This document shows positions 50,256-59,156 of a DNA stretch of 64,000 bases, piece by piece; positions within the stretch are counted from its first letter, which is position 1, and each line of letters opens with the position of its first letter. The DNA lies in contig NZ_JAPJIV010000018.1 in the NCBI RefSeq assembly GCF_026241895.1, forward strand, positions 1 through 64,000, in the 5' to 3' direction. Made by a program: the position numbers and the translations under genes. Origin of the DNA: Pseudomonas sp. RIT-562. GTDB taxonomy: Bacteria > Pseudomonadota > Gammaproteobacteria > Pseudomonadales > Pseudomonadaceae. A model generated the notes under the pieces. The model did not search any database. It saw only the letters and a program-made list of their open reading frames with translations, and was not told the DNA's origin.

Positions 50256-50443
50256 CCGGCTGCGTAGGTCATGCCCGCTGCAACAACGTCGCGCCCGCGC
50301 TCTATCCACTCGATAACAACGGCTACATCGCCAGCAACGGCTTAAGTGTGCCGATTGGGCAAGAGCGGCTGGCAACCCGCGGTGCCCGTGCCTGCCCGGA
50401 ACGGGTCATCGAGGTTCGCGATACATCCGACGAACACCGGTGA
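50256..50443 (+). pseudogene. P450-type [3Fe-4S]/[4Fe-4S] ferredoxin, C-terminal remnant
   Basis: Reading in the second frame gives SGCVGHARCNNVAPALYPLD, NNGYIA, and later ARACPERVIEVRDTSDEHR with a stop at 50441-50443. The pattern C-x2-H-x2-C, then a distant C-P, is that of small ferredoxins that pair with P450s. Only the first few residues and the start are missing. It is out of frame with the P450 fragment before it, so it is not translated from that start. Together the two pieces show that a P450-ferredoxin pair once headed this operon. Confidence 0.72.
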
Positions 50444-50495
50444 GTGCCGCCTTGGTAATGGAAGACTTTCAGCAACCCGCAAAAGAAGAACAACA

Positions 50496-52115
50496 ATGAG
50501 CAAAACCTACGACTACATCATCATCGGTGCGGGGTCATCCGGCTGCGTCCTGGCCAATCGCTTGTCTGCCGACACGAACGTTTCGGTGCTGCTGATCGAG
50601 AGCGGACCGGATCACACCAGTCCGTTGATTGCCATGCCCCGTGGCATTGGCAAACTGCTCAGCCCCGGCAATCCGCATGTGTGGAGCTACAAGGCTGCAC
50701 GCGGTGAGGGTATGAGCGATGAGCAATGGCTCAAAGGCAAAACGATTGGCGGCTCCAGTTCGGTCAACGGCATGGTCTATGTACGGGGAGCACCCGCTGA
50801 TTATGATCATTGGGAAGCGCAAGGCTGCGCGGGCTGGGGCTGGAAAGACATGGGCCGGCAGTTTGTCGCCCTCGAAGACCACCAGTTGGGCAAGAGCCAA
50901 TGGCGCGGAGTCGGTGGCCCGCTCAAAGTCACGGTGCACCCATCGGGCCACGCCCTGTGCGATGCCGTCATCAGCGCGGCCGGTGAGCTGGGTGTGGCGC
51001 GCACTGAAGACACCAATCATATCGACTCGGTCACTCAGGGTGGCTTCGGCTATCAGCCGCAAACCACCTGGAAAGGCCAGCGATTCAGTGCCGCCAAGGC
51101 CTTTCTCGATCCGGTGCGCGCACGTCCGAATTTGACGTTAATGACCGGCACGGATGTTCAACGCATCGAGTTCAGCAATCACCGTGCCTGTGACGTGCAG
51201 GTCAACAACAGCGCCGGCAAGGAACGCTTCGAAGTGCGCCGCGAGGTGTTGTTGTGCGCCGGTGCCATTGAATCGCCGAAGCTGTTGCAACTGTCTGGCA
51301 TCGGCCCGGCCGCACTGTTGAACTCGCTGGGTATCAGTGTGCTGCACGACGCCCCCGAGGTCGGGCGTAACCTGCGTGAGCACGTGTACATGGCCATGCA
51401 GTATCGGGTCACCCGTGGCAGCTTCAATCACTGCTTCCATGGGATTGGGTTACTCGGTGCAGTGGCCCAATACTTTTTGCGCAAGAAAGGACCGATGACC
51501 CACGCCGCTCACGAGGCCGGTGGTTTCATCAAGACGCGCCCGGAGCTGGATCGTCCGGACGCGCAAATCGGCGTCAGCCTCTATTCCATGGATGGCGACG
51601 GTAACAAGGTCGAAATCGACAAGGAGCCCGGCCTGACCATCGGTGGCTATTTCCTGCGTCCGCAGAGCCAGGGTGAGGTGCGCATTCAATCGGCGGACGC
51701 CACGGTTCCACCCCGGATCAACGCCAATTATTTGAGCGCCGAGATCGATCGCACTTCCGCAATTGCCTTGTTTCGCTGGTTCCGCCGTCTGGCTGCACAG
51801 CCGGTGCTCAAGCCATTCATTGTCGGCGAGCTGACACCGGGACCGGAGGTAGAAAGCGACGCGCAAATTCTTGCTGCGTTCCGCCGCTTCGGCCAGACCG
51901 CCTATCACGTTTCCGGGACCTGTCGCATGGGTGCCGACAGCGCGTCGGTGCTCGATCCGCAACTGCGTGTGCGCGGCGTCGAGGGCCTGCGTGTGGTCGA
52001 CACTTCGGTGATGCCGTGCCTGGTTTCCGGTAACACCAATGCCCCGGCCATGGCCATTGCCATGCGCGCTGCAGAAATTATCACCGGCAAAGTCTCAGGA
52101 GATCCAACACCATGA
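50496..52115 (+). CDS. GMC-family FAD-dependent alcohol oxidoreductase
   Basis: A 539-residue glucose-methanol-choline oxidoreductase (AlkJ/choline-dehydrogenase-like). YDYIIIGAGSSGCVLANRLS is the FAD-binding start, GKTIGGSSSVNGMVYVRGAP is GMC signature 1, and GAIESPKLLQLSGIGPAALL is signature 2. The active-site His and the His/Asn pair lie in AYHVSGTCRMG and VSGNTNAPAMAIAMRAAEII. It should oxidise a primary or alicyclic alcohol to an aldehyde or ketone. Its ribosome-binding region is an A-rich run, AAAAGAAGAACAACAATG, at 50481-50498. Its stop overlaps the aldehyde dehydrogenase start (ATGA). Confidence 0.92.
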   Translation: MSKTYDYIIIGAGSSGCVLANRLSADTNVSVLLIESGPDHTSPLIAMPRGIGKLLSPGNPHVWSYKAARGEGMSDEQWLKGKTIGGSSSVNGMVYVRGAPADYDHWEAQGCAGWGWKDMGRQFVALEDHQLGKSQWRGVGGPLKVTVHPSGHALCDAVISAAGELGVARTEDTNHIDSVTQGGFGYQPQTTWKGQRFSAAKAFLDPVRARPNLTLMTGTDVQRIEFSNHRACDVQVNNSAGKERFEVRREVLLCAGAIESPKLLQLSGIGPAALLNSLGISVLHDAPEVGRNLREHVYMAMQYRVTRGSFNHCFHGIGLLGAVAQYFLRKKGPMTHAAHEAGGFIKTRPELDRPDAQIGVSLYSMDGDGNKVEIDKEPGLTIGGYFLRPQSQGEVRIQSADATVPPRINANYLSAEIDRTSAIALFRWFRRLAAQPVLKPFIVGELTPGPEVESDAQILAAFRRFGQTAYHVSGTCRMGADSASVLDPQLRVRGVEGLRVVDTSVMPCLVSGNTNAPAMAIAMRAAEIITGKVSGDPTP

Positions 52116-53602
52116 GTGTTCCCTTTACCCAGCTGGACAAGCTGTACATCGATGGCGCGTGGGTGGATGTTGACGGTCCGCGCGAAGCAGTGCTCAACCC
52201 GGCCACCGAAGCGGTCATCGGTCATGCACCGAATGGTGATCTGCAGAGCGCCGACGCAGCCATCGCCGCCGCACGCAACGCCTTTGATAACGGCCCTTGG
52301 CCCTGGTTGAGCATGGCCGAACGGGCCGGGTACATGCGGCGGATGCACGCAGCTTTGGTGGCAAAAAGGGAGGAAATTGCCGCGCTGATTATCGCTGAGG
52401 TCGGCTGTTCCCAAGGCGTGACTTATGCCATGCAGGTGGACATGCCGCTGGGCCATGTGCTGACCGCGATCGAGCAGTCTGTGCACAGCGACAGCTTGCA
52501 GATTCCGGTGCAGGCCAATCCCAATCCGTTCAACCCGGCAGGGCCGATGATTCTCGGCAGCGGCACGGTGGAGCGTGAGGCCATCGGCGTGGTGGCCGGC
52601 ATCACCGGCTATAACTTTCCGTTTCTTCTTAACCTGGCCAAGGTGTTTCCGGCCTTGCTGGCCGGCAACACCCTGGTGCTCAAGCCTTCGCCATTTACCC
52701 CGTACTCGGCGCTGTTGTTCGGTCAGATCGCTGAAGAAATCGGCCTGCCCCAGGGCGTACTCAACATTGTCACCGGCGGTATTGAAGTGGGCGGCTTGTT
52801 GAGCAGCGACCCGCGGGTGGACATGGTCTCGTTCACCGGTTCGGAAACGGTCGGCATGAGCATCATGAGTCAGGCGGCGCCGACCCTGAAGCGCGTGCAT
52901 CTGGAACTGGGCGGCAAATCGGCGTTGATCGTGCGCGCCGATGCCGACATTCAGGCCACCGCGCTGGGAGCTGTCGCCGGGCTGGCGGTCAACGCGGGGC
53001 AGGGCTGTGCATTGCTCACCCGCTTCGTTGTGCATCACTCGGTACGCGAGCAATTCGTGCAGTGCGCCAAAGCCATTGCCGGGCAGTGGAAGGTCGGTGA
53101 CCCGGCGGACCCGAGCGTGATGATGGGCCCGCTGATCCGCGAGTCGCAGCGCGCCAAGGTCGAGCATTTCATCGCCAGCGGCCGCGACGCCGGGGCCACG
53201 CTGGTCTGCGGTGGTGGACGACCTGCGCATCTGCGCCAGGGCTTCTTCAGCGACATCACCCTGTTCGATGACGTAAGCAACGACATGCTCATCGCCCAGG
53301 AGGAAATCTTCGGGCCGGTGGGGGTGGTGATCGGTTTCGACAGTGATGACGAGGCGGTTGCCATTGCCAACGATTCGCGGTTTGGCCTCAACGCCGCTGT
53401 TTCCTCTGCAGATGCCGCCACCGCCTATGCCATGGCTCGACGAATTCGTGCCGGCAGTGTGTACCTCAATGGGGGTAGCGGCAGCTTGCCTTATGCGCCC
53501 ATCGGCGGCTTCAAACGTTCAGGACTGGGCCGTGAGTTCGGGCCGAACTGGCTTAAAGAATTCACCCAGGAGAAATCCATCATCTACCCCATCGGCCGCT
53601 AG
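52112..53602 (+). CDS. NAD(P)-dependent aldehyde dehydrogenase
   Basis: A 496-residue aldehyde dehydrogenase. GVVAGITGYNFPFLLNLAKV is the N-terminal cofactor region (usual PWN replaced by GYN), VSFTGSETVG the nucleotide loop, LELGGKSALIVR carries the general-base glutamate, and NAGQGCALLTRFVVH the catalytic cysteine. EEIFGPVGVVI and GGFKRSGLGREFG complete the pattern. It overlaps the GMC gene by 4 bases, so alcohol and aldehyde oxidation are coupled. The product acid would need CoA activation by the family III transferase or an enzyme outside the window. Confidence 0.92.
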   Translation: MSVPFTQLDKLYIDGAWVDVDGPREAVLNPATEAVIGHAPNGDLQSADAAIAAARNAFDNGPWPWLSMAERAGYMRRMHAALVAKREEIAALIIAEVGCSQGVTYAMQVDMPLGHVLTAIEQSVHSDSLQIPVQANPNPFNPAGPMILGSGTVEREAIGVVAGITGYNFPFLLNLAKVFPALLAGNTLVLKPSPFTPYSALLFGQIAEEIGLPQGVLNIVTGGIEVGGLLSSDPRVDMVSFTGSETVGMSIMSQAAPTLKRVHLELGGKSALIVRADADIQATALGAVAGLAVNAGQGCALLTRFVVHHSVREQFVQCAKAIAGQWKVGDPADPSVMMGPLIRESQRAKVEHFIASGRDAGATLVCGGGRPAHLRQGFFSDITLFDDVSNDMLIAQEEIFGPVGVVIGFDSDDEAVAIANDSRFGLNAAVSSADAATAYAMARRIRAGSVYLNGGSGSLPYAPIGGFKRSGLGREFGPNWLKEFTQEKSIIYPIGR

Positions 53603-53666
53603 CCATGACACCCCGCGAGCGGGGAGCAGACAAAACGACTGACAATAAAAACAAAAGGTGGTTTGC

Positions 53667-55334
53667 ATGAAAAAGATGAGCAAACAGGGACGCATGCGAG
53701 CCCAGCGGGCCATGGTACTGCTGGCGGTAGGGAAAATGGCGTTTGGTTACGGTGGAGCGGTGATGGCTGCGCCGATCGAACTGGCTAATCCAGACTTTCA
53801 TCTGCGTTGGGATAACACCCTGCGCTACAACCTGGGGATGCGAACGGAGGGGCAAGACCGGCGCATCATGAACAACCCTAACTACGATGAATCGGACGGC
53901 AAGTTCGACAAGGGTGACATCGTCACCAACCGCATCGACTTGCTCACTGAACTCGATTTTGCCTACCGTAAAGACTGGGGGGCACGCCTCAGCGCCGCCG
54001 GCTGGTACGACCAGGCGTACCACAATGACACGGTGCGCAGTCATGTTGCCGGGTACCAGACCAGCTACGACAACGACCACTACAGCTCTGAAGTGAAGCG
54101 TTACGTCGAAGGCCCTTCAGGGGAAATCCTCGATGCCTTCGTCTGGAAAAACCTGCGCCTGGGCGATGCTTCGGTGAACGTCAAGATCGGCCGGCATACC
54201 AATTACTGGGGCGAGGGGCTACTGTTCGGTGCCCATGCGATTTCCTACTCGCAAGCGCCTCTGGATGGTGCCAAGGCAGTGACCAGTCCTGGCATTGAAA
54301 CCAAGGAAGTGTTCTTGCCCATCGGGCAGATATCCGTCAAAGCTCAGGCCACCGACAACCTGACACTGGCCGCTCAATATTTCTACGAATGGGACTACAC
54401 GCGCATTCCGTACGGCGGCACCTACTTCGGCGCAGCGGACCCGTTCTTCGAAGGCCCGGACCGTTTGCCTGTAGCACCTGGTTTTTCCTTTAACCGGGAG
54501 AAGTCCAAATACGGTCGTGACTCCGCCAACTGGGGCGTAATGGCCAAATACGACGTCGAGGCGATTCAATCGACGGTGGGCGCTTACTACCGCCAGTTCG
54601 ATGACTACCAACCCTGGTTGGCGCCAGAAGTTTCGGCCGCTACCGGCAGCTACCGCCTGGTGTACCCGCGCAGCGTCAAACTGGTCGGCCTGAGTCTTTC
54701 GACCGTGCTCGACACGGTGTCGATCGGCAGCGAGATCTCCTATCGCAAGGGCGGTGCGTTGAACGCGGTCGGCGTTGATCCTTCCGACAACGAAGGACCG
54801 CGTGGCGATACGTACCACTTCGTCGCCAACGCTGTGTATGGCGTGCCGCGTAACTTTATCGCCAACAACGCCACGCTGATCGGCGAGTTCGCCTACAGCC
54901 ACCTGCGCAAAGTGACCGAGCACGAAGAGCTTTATCTGGGTGAAAACAACAATAACTGCGTTGACCCCCGCGTCGGCACACCCGGTTCAGGGGACAAGCG
55001 CGACGGTTGTTCGACCCGGGATTACGCGGCCATCGCCGTCAATTACACACCGCAATACCTGTCGGTACTCCCGTCCTGGGACATGACCGTACCGTTGACC
55101 GTCAATTATGGCCTGTCGGGCAACGCAGCCAGTGCCGGCGGTGGTAACGAAGGCGCGCTGACCTGGTCTGCCGGCGTGCAGATGACGTATGCCCAGCGTT
55201 ATGAATTTGGTTTGCGCTATTCCGATACAGACGCTCAAACGAAGAACATTCCCGGGGACACCGTCGGGGGCAACGGCGCCGTGGGCGGAACCGACCGTGG
55301 CTGGCTGGCCTTCACCTTCAAAACCTCCATCTAA
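53667..55334 (+). CDS. DUF1302 outer-membrane beta-barrel protein (pair 2)
   Basis: A 555-residue exported protein with a signal peptide of about 33 residues (ending GGAVMAAPIELA). NPDFHLRWDNTLRYNLGMRT and DESDGKFDKGDIVTNRIDLL are the family hallmark. The C-terminal strand WLAFTFKTSI is barrel-like. The ATG at 53667 follows AAAAGG. GTG at 53658 is rejected. The leader GACAATAAAAACAAAAGG at 53641-53657 nearly repeats that of pair 3. It is much closer to the pair 3 protein than to pair 1. It follows the aldehyde dehydrogenase by 64 bases and precedes its DUF1329 partner. Confidence 0.88.
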   Translation: MKKMSKQGRMRAQRAMVLLAVGKMAFGYGGAVMAAPIELANPDFHLRWDNTLRYNLGMRTEGQDRRIMNNPNYDESDGKFDKGDIVTNRIDLLTELDFAYRKDWGARLSAAGWYDQAYHNDTVRSHVAGYQTSYDNDHYSSEVKRYVEGPSGEILDAFVWKNLRLGDASVNVKIGRHTNYWGEGLLFGAHAISYSQAPLDGAKAVTSPGIETKEVFLPIGQISVKAQATDNLTLAAQYFYEWDYTRIPYGGTYFGAADPFFEGPDRLPVAPGFSFNREKSKYGRDSANWGVMAKYDVEAIQSTVGAYYRQFDDYQPWLAPEVSAATGSYRLVYPRSVKLVGLSLSTVLDTVSIGSEISYRKGGALNAVGVDPSDNEGPRGDTYHFVANAVYGVPRNFIANNATLIGEFAYSHLRKVTEHEELYLGENNNNCVDPRVGTPGSGDKRDGCSTRDYAAIAVNYTPQYLSVLPSWDMTVPLTVNYGLSGNAASAGGGNEGALTWSAGVQMTYAQRYEFGLRYSDTDAQTKNIPGDTVGGNGAVGGTDRGWLAFTFKTSI

Positions 55335-55361
55335 AAAAGCCAAGAAGCGGAGTATCTGTTT

Positions 55362-56723
55362 ATGAAAGGACAATTTGCATGGGCGGTGGCGCTGTTGAGC
55401 ATCGCCACCGCCAGCCTGGCTGCGGCACCGGCCGACCAGGTTGCACAGATCGGAAAAACCCTGACGCCGTTCGGCGCAATTATCGCGGGCAATGCCGATG
55501 GCAGCATTCCTCCCTATACCGGCGGCCTGACGCAGAGCCCGCCAGGCTTCAAGCCCGACAGCGGCTTCTGGGCCGACCCCTTCGAGGATGAAAAACCGCT
55601 GCTGCGGATCAACTCGAAAAACATGGAGCAATACGCCGACCGCTTGAGCGGCGGGCAAAAAATGCTGCTGAGTAAATTTCCCGACTACTACCTGGATATT
55701 TACCCGACCCACCGGACCGCGGCGTACCCGCAAGCGTTGCTCGATGCCTCTGTGCGCAACGCCAGTAACTGCCGCACGACCAAGGACAACCTCGCAGTCG
55801 ATCCGGCATGCCGAGGCGGGCTGCCGTTCCCGCTTCCGCAGAACGGCAATGAAGTCATCTGGAATCAACAACTGCGCTACAAGGGAACGGGTTACACCAC
55901 CACGGCTTCGTCCAACAGTTGGGTAGTGGATTCTCAGGGTTCGGTGACCAAGACCGCCGAGTCCGCGACCATGGAGGAGGCGCCGTACTACCAGACTCAA
56001 CAGACCGATCGCGATCCGCAGTTGTACTACCGCGCCTGGGCACTGGACAGTTATCCGGCCCGCAGCGCCGGGCAACTGATCATCCTCGCTGACTACCTCG
56101 ACCCGCAAAGCCAGCCACGGCGTGCCTGGAGCTACACCCCAGGCATGCGCCGCATCAAGTTGGCGCCGGAGTTCGCCTACGACACGCCGGTGCCCAACCA
56201 GGGCGGTGTGAACCTGTTCGACGAATTGCAGATGTTCTCCGGTAGCCAGGACCGTTTCGACTACAAACTGGTGGGCCGCAAGGAGATGTATATCCCGTAC
56301 AACGCCTACAAGTTCTACTTCAGTTGCGGCCAGGAAGAACAGTTCAAGCCGCATCATGCCAACCCGGCTTGCGAGCGCTGGGAACTGCACCGGGTGTGGG
56401 TGGTGGAAGCGACTCTGAAACCGGGCAAACGCCACGTCTACAGCAAGCGCACCTACTACCTCGACGAAGACACGTTTGGTGCCGGCCTGTATGACGCCTG
56501 GGACCAGGGCGGGGTGCTGTATCGCGCGCTGTTCCAGAGTGGCGTGCAGCTGTACGACAAAAACCTGCCGTACACGGTAAAAAACGTCAGCTATGACTTC
56601 AACAAAGGCATGTGGTCTTTGCTCAACGATGGCCTCAAGGGCGGATATCGGGTGCACGACACGCCGTTATCGGAGCGTGACATGAAGCCTGAGTCGATTG
56701 TTTCCCAGGAGACCCAACGCTGA
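55362..56723 (+). CDS. DUF1329 periplasmic protein (pair 2)
   Basis: A 453-residue exported protein. The signal peptide is about 21 residues (VALLSIATASLAAAPADQ). GKTLTPFGAIIAGNADGSIP, NMEQYADRLSGGQKMLL and CERWELHRVWVVEATLKPGK match the pair 1 partner. The family has a LolB-like fold. It is coupled to the upstream barrel gene by a 27-base gap and is followed by a T-tailed terminator, so pair 2 ends the operon that begins at the P450 remnant. Confidence 0.88.
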   Translation: MKGQFAWAVALLSIATASLAAAPADQVAQIGKTLTPFGAIIAGNADGSIPPYTGGLTQSPPGFKPDSGFWADPFEDEKPLLRINSKNMEQYADRLSGGQKMLLSKFPDYYLDIYPTHRTAAYPQALLDASVRNASNCRTTKDNLAVDPACRGGLPFPLPQNGNEVIWNQQLRYKGTGYTTTASSNSWVVDSQGSVTKTAESATMEEAPYYQTQQTDRDPQLYYRAWALDSYPARSAGQLIILADYLDPQSQPRRAWSYTPGMRRIKLAPEFAYDTPVPNQGGVNLFDELQMFSGSQDRFDYKLVGRKEMYIPYNAYKFYFSCGQEEQFKPHHANPACERWELHRVWVVEATLKPGKRHVYSKRTYYLDEDTFGAGLYDAWDQGGVLYRALFQSGVQLYDKNLPYTVKNVSYDFNKGMWSLLNDGLKGGYRVHDTPLSERDMKPESIVSQETQR

Positions 56724-56746
56724 TTTCATCGGTTGAACACGCATTT

Positions 56747-56772
56747 GCGGCCTGAGAGGGCCGCTTTTTTTT
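56747..56772 (+). terminator. Rho-independent terminator after DUF1302/DUF1329 pair 2
   Basis: GCGGCC at 56747-56752 pairs with GGCCGC at 56759-56764, followed by eight T residues. Confidence 0.8.
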
Positions 56773-56816
56773 GTACGGATTTTATAAAAGGTAGCCCTGC
56801 GACTCATATTTAAATG

Positions 56817-56837
56817 AACACATATTAGAAATGTGTT
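56817..56837. promoter_or_regulatory. Inverted repeat AACACAT-N7-ATGTGTT before the amidohydrolase operon
   Basis: A perfect 7-bp inverted repeat with a 7-base spacer in an AT-rich region 96 bases before the amidohydrolase start. TGAACA at 56815-56820 overlaps its left arm. It is a likely regulator site, with the protein unknown. Confidence 0.5.
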
Positions 56838-56932
56838 TATATTATTGAGGGTGCAGTTATCCCTTAAATTGATCCGGATGCCCTGCGAGCGGGTCGTTCG
56901 GTCTGCTGGCTAATTACAACAAGGAGAACGCC

Positions 56933-57970
56933 ATGCTGATTGATGTCCACGCCCACTTGCTGACTGAGGGCATGCTGAACCGTCACGAGTTCTGGGGGCC
57001 ATTCATGAAAGTGCAGGGGCTGACCGTGGGGCATTTTTCCCTCGGCACCAAGCAACCGGTCAAAGCCGCGACGGATGCCGAAGCGCAGGCCAATATCCTC
57101 GCGCGCATGAGCCACGCCAGCCGTCGCCAGCTGATGGCCGAGCGGGGTGTCGACAAACTGGTGATGTCCACGCCGTCTCATTGCTTTATGTATTGGGCGG
57201 GAGATTTCGCTAACGAATACGCGCGCATCTGCAATGACGAGTTGTCGGCATTTTGTCGGGCTGATCCCGACCACTTCGATTTCTGGTGCCACGCCAACCT
57301 CGCGGATCCGCTGAATGCGGCCAAGGAAATTGAACGCGCAGTGACTCAGTTGGGCGCCAAGGGTGTGTGCGTCGGCGGGGCCAACTTCAATGGCCTGGAG
57401 GCTCACGACGAACGCCTGTTCCCCGTCTGGGAAAAACTCACCCAGCTGGATGTACCGATCATGGTGCATGGCTTCAATCAGTCGATTTACTGGGGCGAAA
57501 AACACACGGACGACAAGTTTGAAACCACCTCCATCGTCGGTGACTGCGTCGATGAAACACTGTTCTTCTGGTACCTGATCTGCGGTGGCGCGCTGGATGT
57601 TTTCCCGACCTTGAAAACCTACATCACCCATGCCGGTGGCATGGCGGTTTTCCAGTTGGGGCGCCTGAGCGAACTGAACCGGGCCATGGCACCGGACTCG
57701 CGCAATCAGCGTCCGTTGATGGATTACCTGCAGAACTTTTACTTCGACCTTGACGTTCATGCGCCGGGCTTGCGTCGTGGCGTTGCCGAGGTGGTGGGGG
57801 CGGAGCGCCTGTTGTACGGCACTAACTTTGGCGGGGCCTACGACCATGGCGATCTGACCGAAGGCATCGGCTTGTCCGCTGAAGACCGCGAGCGGATTCG
57901 CAGCGGTAACGCGATCGAACTGCTCAAGCTGAAGGTGCCGGCCAACGCTGGTCGGGTGCTGACGCCGTGA
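56933..57970 (+). CDS. Amidohydrolase_2 family protein (ACMSD-like)
   Basis: A 345-residue TIM-barrel amidohydrolase related to decarboxylases and lactonases of aromatic degradation. Metal ligands visible: His6 and His8 (DVHAHLL), His179 (PIMVHGFN) and His233 (ITHAGGM). The usual strand-8 aspartate of GTDxP is Asn298 here (LLYGTNFGGAYDHG), which is unusual because that residue is generally the catalytic base. AAGGAG precedes the ATG. It starts a three-gene operon with a kinase and a phosphatase, and its stop overlaps the kinase GTG start. Confidence 0.85.
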   Translation: MLIDVHAHLLTEGMLNRHEFWGPFMKVQGLTVGHFSLGTKQPVKAATDAEAQANILARMSHASRRQLMAERGVDKLVMSTPSHCFMYWAGDFANEYARICNDELSAFCRADPDHFDFWCHANLADPLNAAKEIERAVTQLGAKGVCVGGANFNGLEAHDERLFPVWEKLTQLDVPIMVHGFNQSIYWGEKHTDDKFETTSIVGDCVDETLFFWYLICGGALDVFPTLKTYITHAGGMAVFQLGRLSELNRAMAPDSRNQRPLMDYLQNFYFDLDVHAPGLRRGVAEVVGAERLLYGTNFGGAYDHGDLTEGIGLSAEDRERIRSGNAIELLKLKVPANAGRVLTP

Positions 57971-59154
57971 CGGATAGCTCGCTGGGGCGGCCCTACCCGC
58001 AGCGCAGCGGACGGTTGCCACGGCACCTGAGCGAAATTACCGCAGCCTGGCTAACTCAGCTATTGCAGCCGCGTTATCCGGGCGTCGAGGTGCTGGCGTT
58101 AACGGCAGTGGAAGTTCGAAACGGTCACACCACCAAATTCCGCGTCAGGCTTGAGTTGAATGAGGTCGGTCAGCACGCGGGTATTCCTGCGCACGTGTGC
58201 CTGAAGTCGAATTGGTCCGAGGGTTTCGAGAGCGGCGATATCTGTGAGCTGGAAGCGCGCTTTTATCATTTGGCGCACGGCTGGTCCGATGCGCCACTGC
58301 CAGACACCTATCTCACCGACTGGGACGCCGATGGCGGCGGTCGAGGCGTGGTGATGATGGAAGACCTTGGTCTGGCCGCCGGGAAATTTGGCCATAGCAC
58401 CGATCACCTGGGCGTGGATGGCGTCGCTCGGGGGCTGGAGTCACTGGCGACGTTGCATGCTGCCACCTGGAACAGTCCGCAGCTACGGGGCCAGGGCTGG
58501 CTGCCGGTGTCGATGGCCAACCCGGTGGACTGCGACGGCCTGCTGCGTATGTACAACTACATCAAGGTCAATCTGCGCAAACCGGAGTACCAACGCCTGT
58601 TGCCGAAATGGATGTATGAGACACCGGAGTTGTTCAGCCATGCGTTTGATGAATTGGCAGCTTTCGAGCGCGAACAGTCGTCACCCAGCTGCCTGATCCA
58701 TGGTGATTCGCATCAGGGCAACAGTTTTTTACGCAGCGACGGCCAACGTATCTGGCTGGATTGGCAACTGTCGAGGCGTGGCCGGCCATGGCGCGATATC
58801 GCCTATTTTATGCTGGGGGCCTTAACCGTCGAGGAACGGCGCGCCGATGCGCAACGCCTGCTGCGGGTGTACCGCGAAAAACTGATCAGCCTCGGTGCCG
58901 AAGGCGTGCTTGACCAGGACGCTGCCTGGGAACAGTTTCGCCGTTGGCCGGTTTGGGGGATGCAGACCTGGATGTCGAATATGGATGACTGGGGGCAGGA
59001 CGGTTTGCCGATGGTGGAACGTTTCTTCGCCGCTGCAGAAGATTTTGATACCGTGCGTTTGCTCACACATGGGCGTAAGCCTCGCCGTACGCCGACACTG
59101 GGGCAGGGCGCGCGTCCGTTAACGCAGGCCTATCAACATCTACTGGAGGATTGA
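57967..59154 (+). CDS. APH-fold phosphotransferase (small-molecule kinase)
   Basis: A 395-residue kinase with GTG start in a 4-base GTGA overlap with the amidohydrolase stop. The catalytic loop is complete: H245-G-D247-S-H-Q-G-N252 and metal Asp265 in RIWLDWQLSRRGRPWRDIAY. The N-lobe has VEVRNGHTTKFRVRLEL, and the family resembles ecdysteroid-kinase-like/DUF1679-type proteins. It probably phosphorylates a hydroxyl group of a pathway intermediate. The next gene, 2 bases away, encodes a phosphatase, an unusual combination. Confidence 0.85.
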   Translation: MTDSSLGRPYPQRSGRLPRHLSEITAAWLTQLLQPRYPGVEVLALTAVEVRNGHTTKFRVRLELNEVGQHAGIPAHVCLKSNWSEGFESGDICELEARFYHLAHGWSDAPLPDTYLTDWDADGGGRGVVMMEDLGLAAGKFGHSTDHLGVDGVARGLESLATLHAATWNSPQLRGQGWLPVSMANPVDCDGLLRMYNYIKVNLRKPEYQRLLPKWMYETPELFSHAFDELAAFEREQSSPSCLIHGDSHQGNSFLRSDGQRIWLDWQLSRRGRPWRDIAYFMLGALTVEERRADAQRLLRVYREKLISLGAEGVLDQDAAWEQFRRWPVWGMQTWMSNMDDWGQDGLPMVERFFAAAEDFDTVRLLTHGRKPRRTPTLGQGARPLTQAYQHLLED

Positions 59155-59156
59155 GA

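Noticed and set aside
50346..50495. N-terminal extension of the GMC oxidoreductase
   Set aside because: The open frame continues upstream through the ferredoxin remnant in another register. The FAD motif directly follows the ATG at 50496, which gives the family length.
54987..56657. 556-codon minus-strand frame opposite the pair 2 genes
   Set aside because: A mirror of the high-GC coding strand of the DUF1302/DUF1329 genes, with no ribosome site and no recognisable domain.
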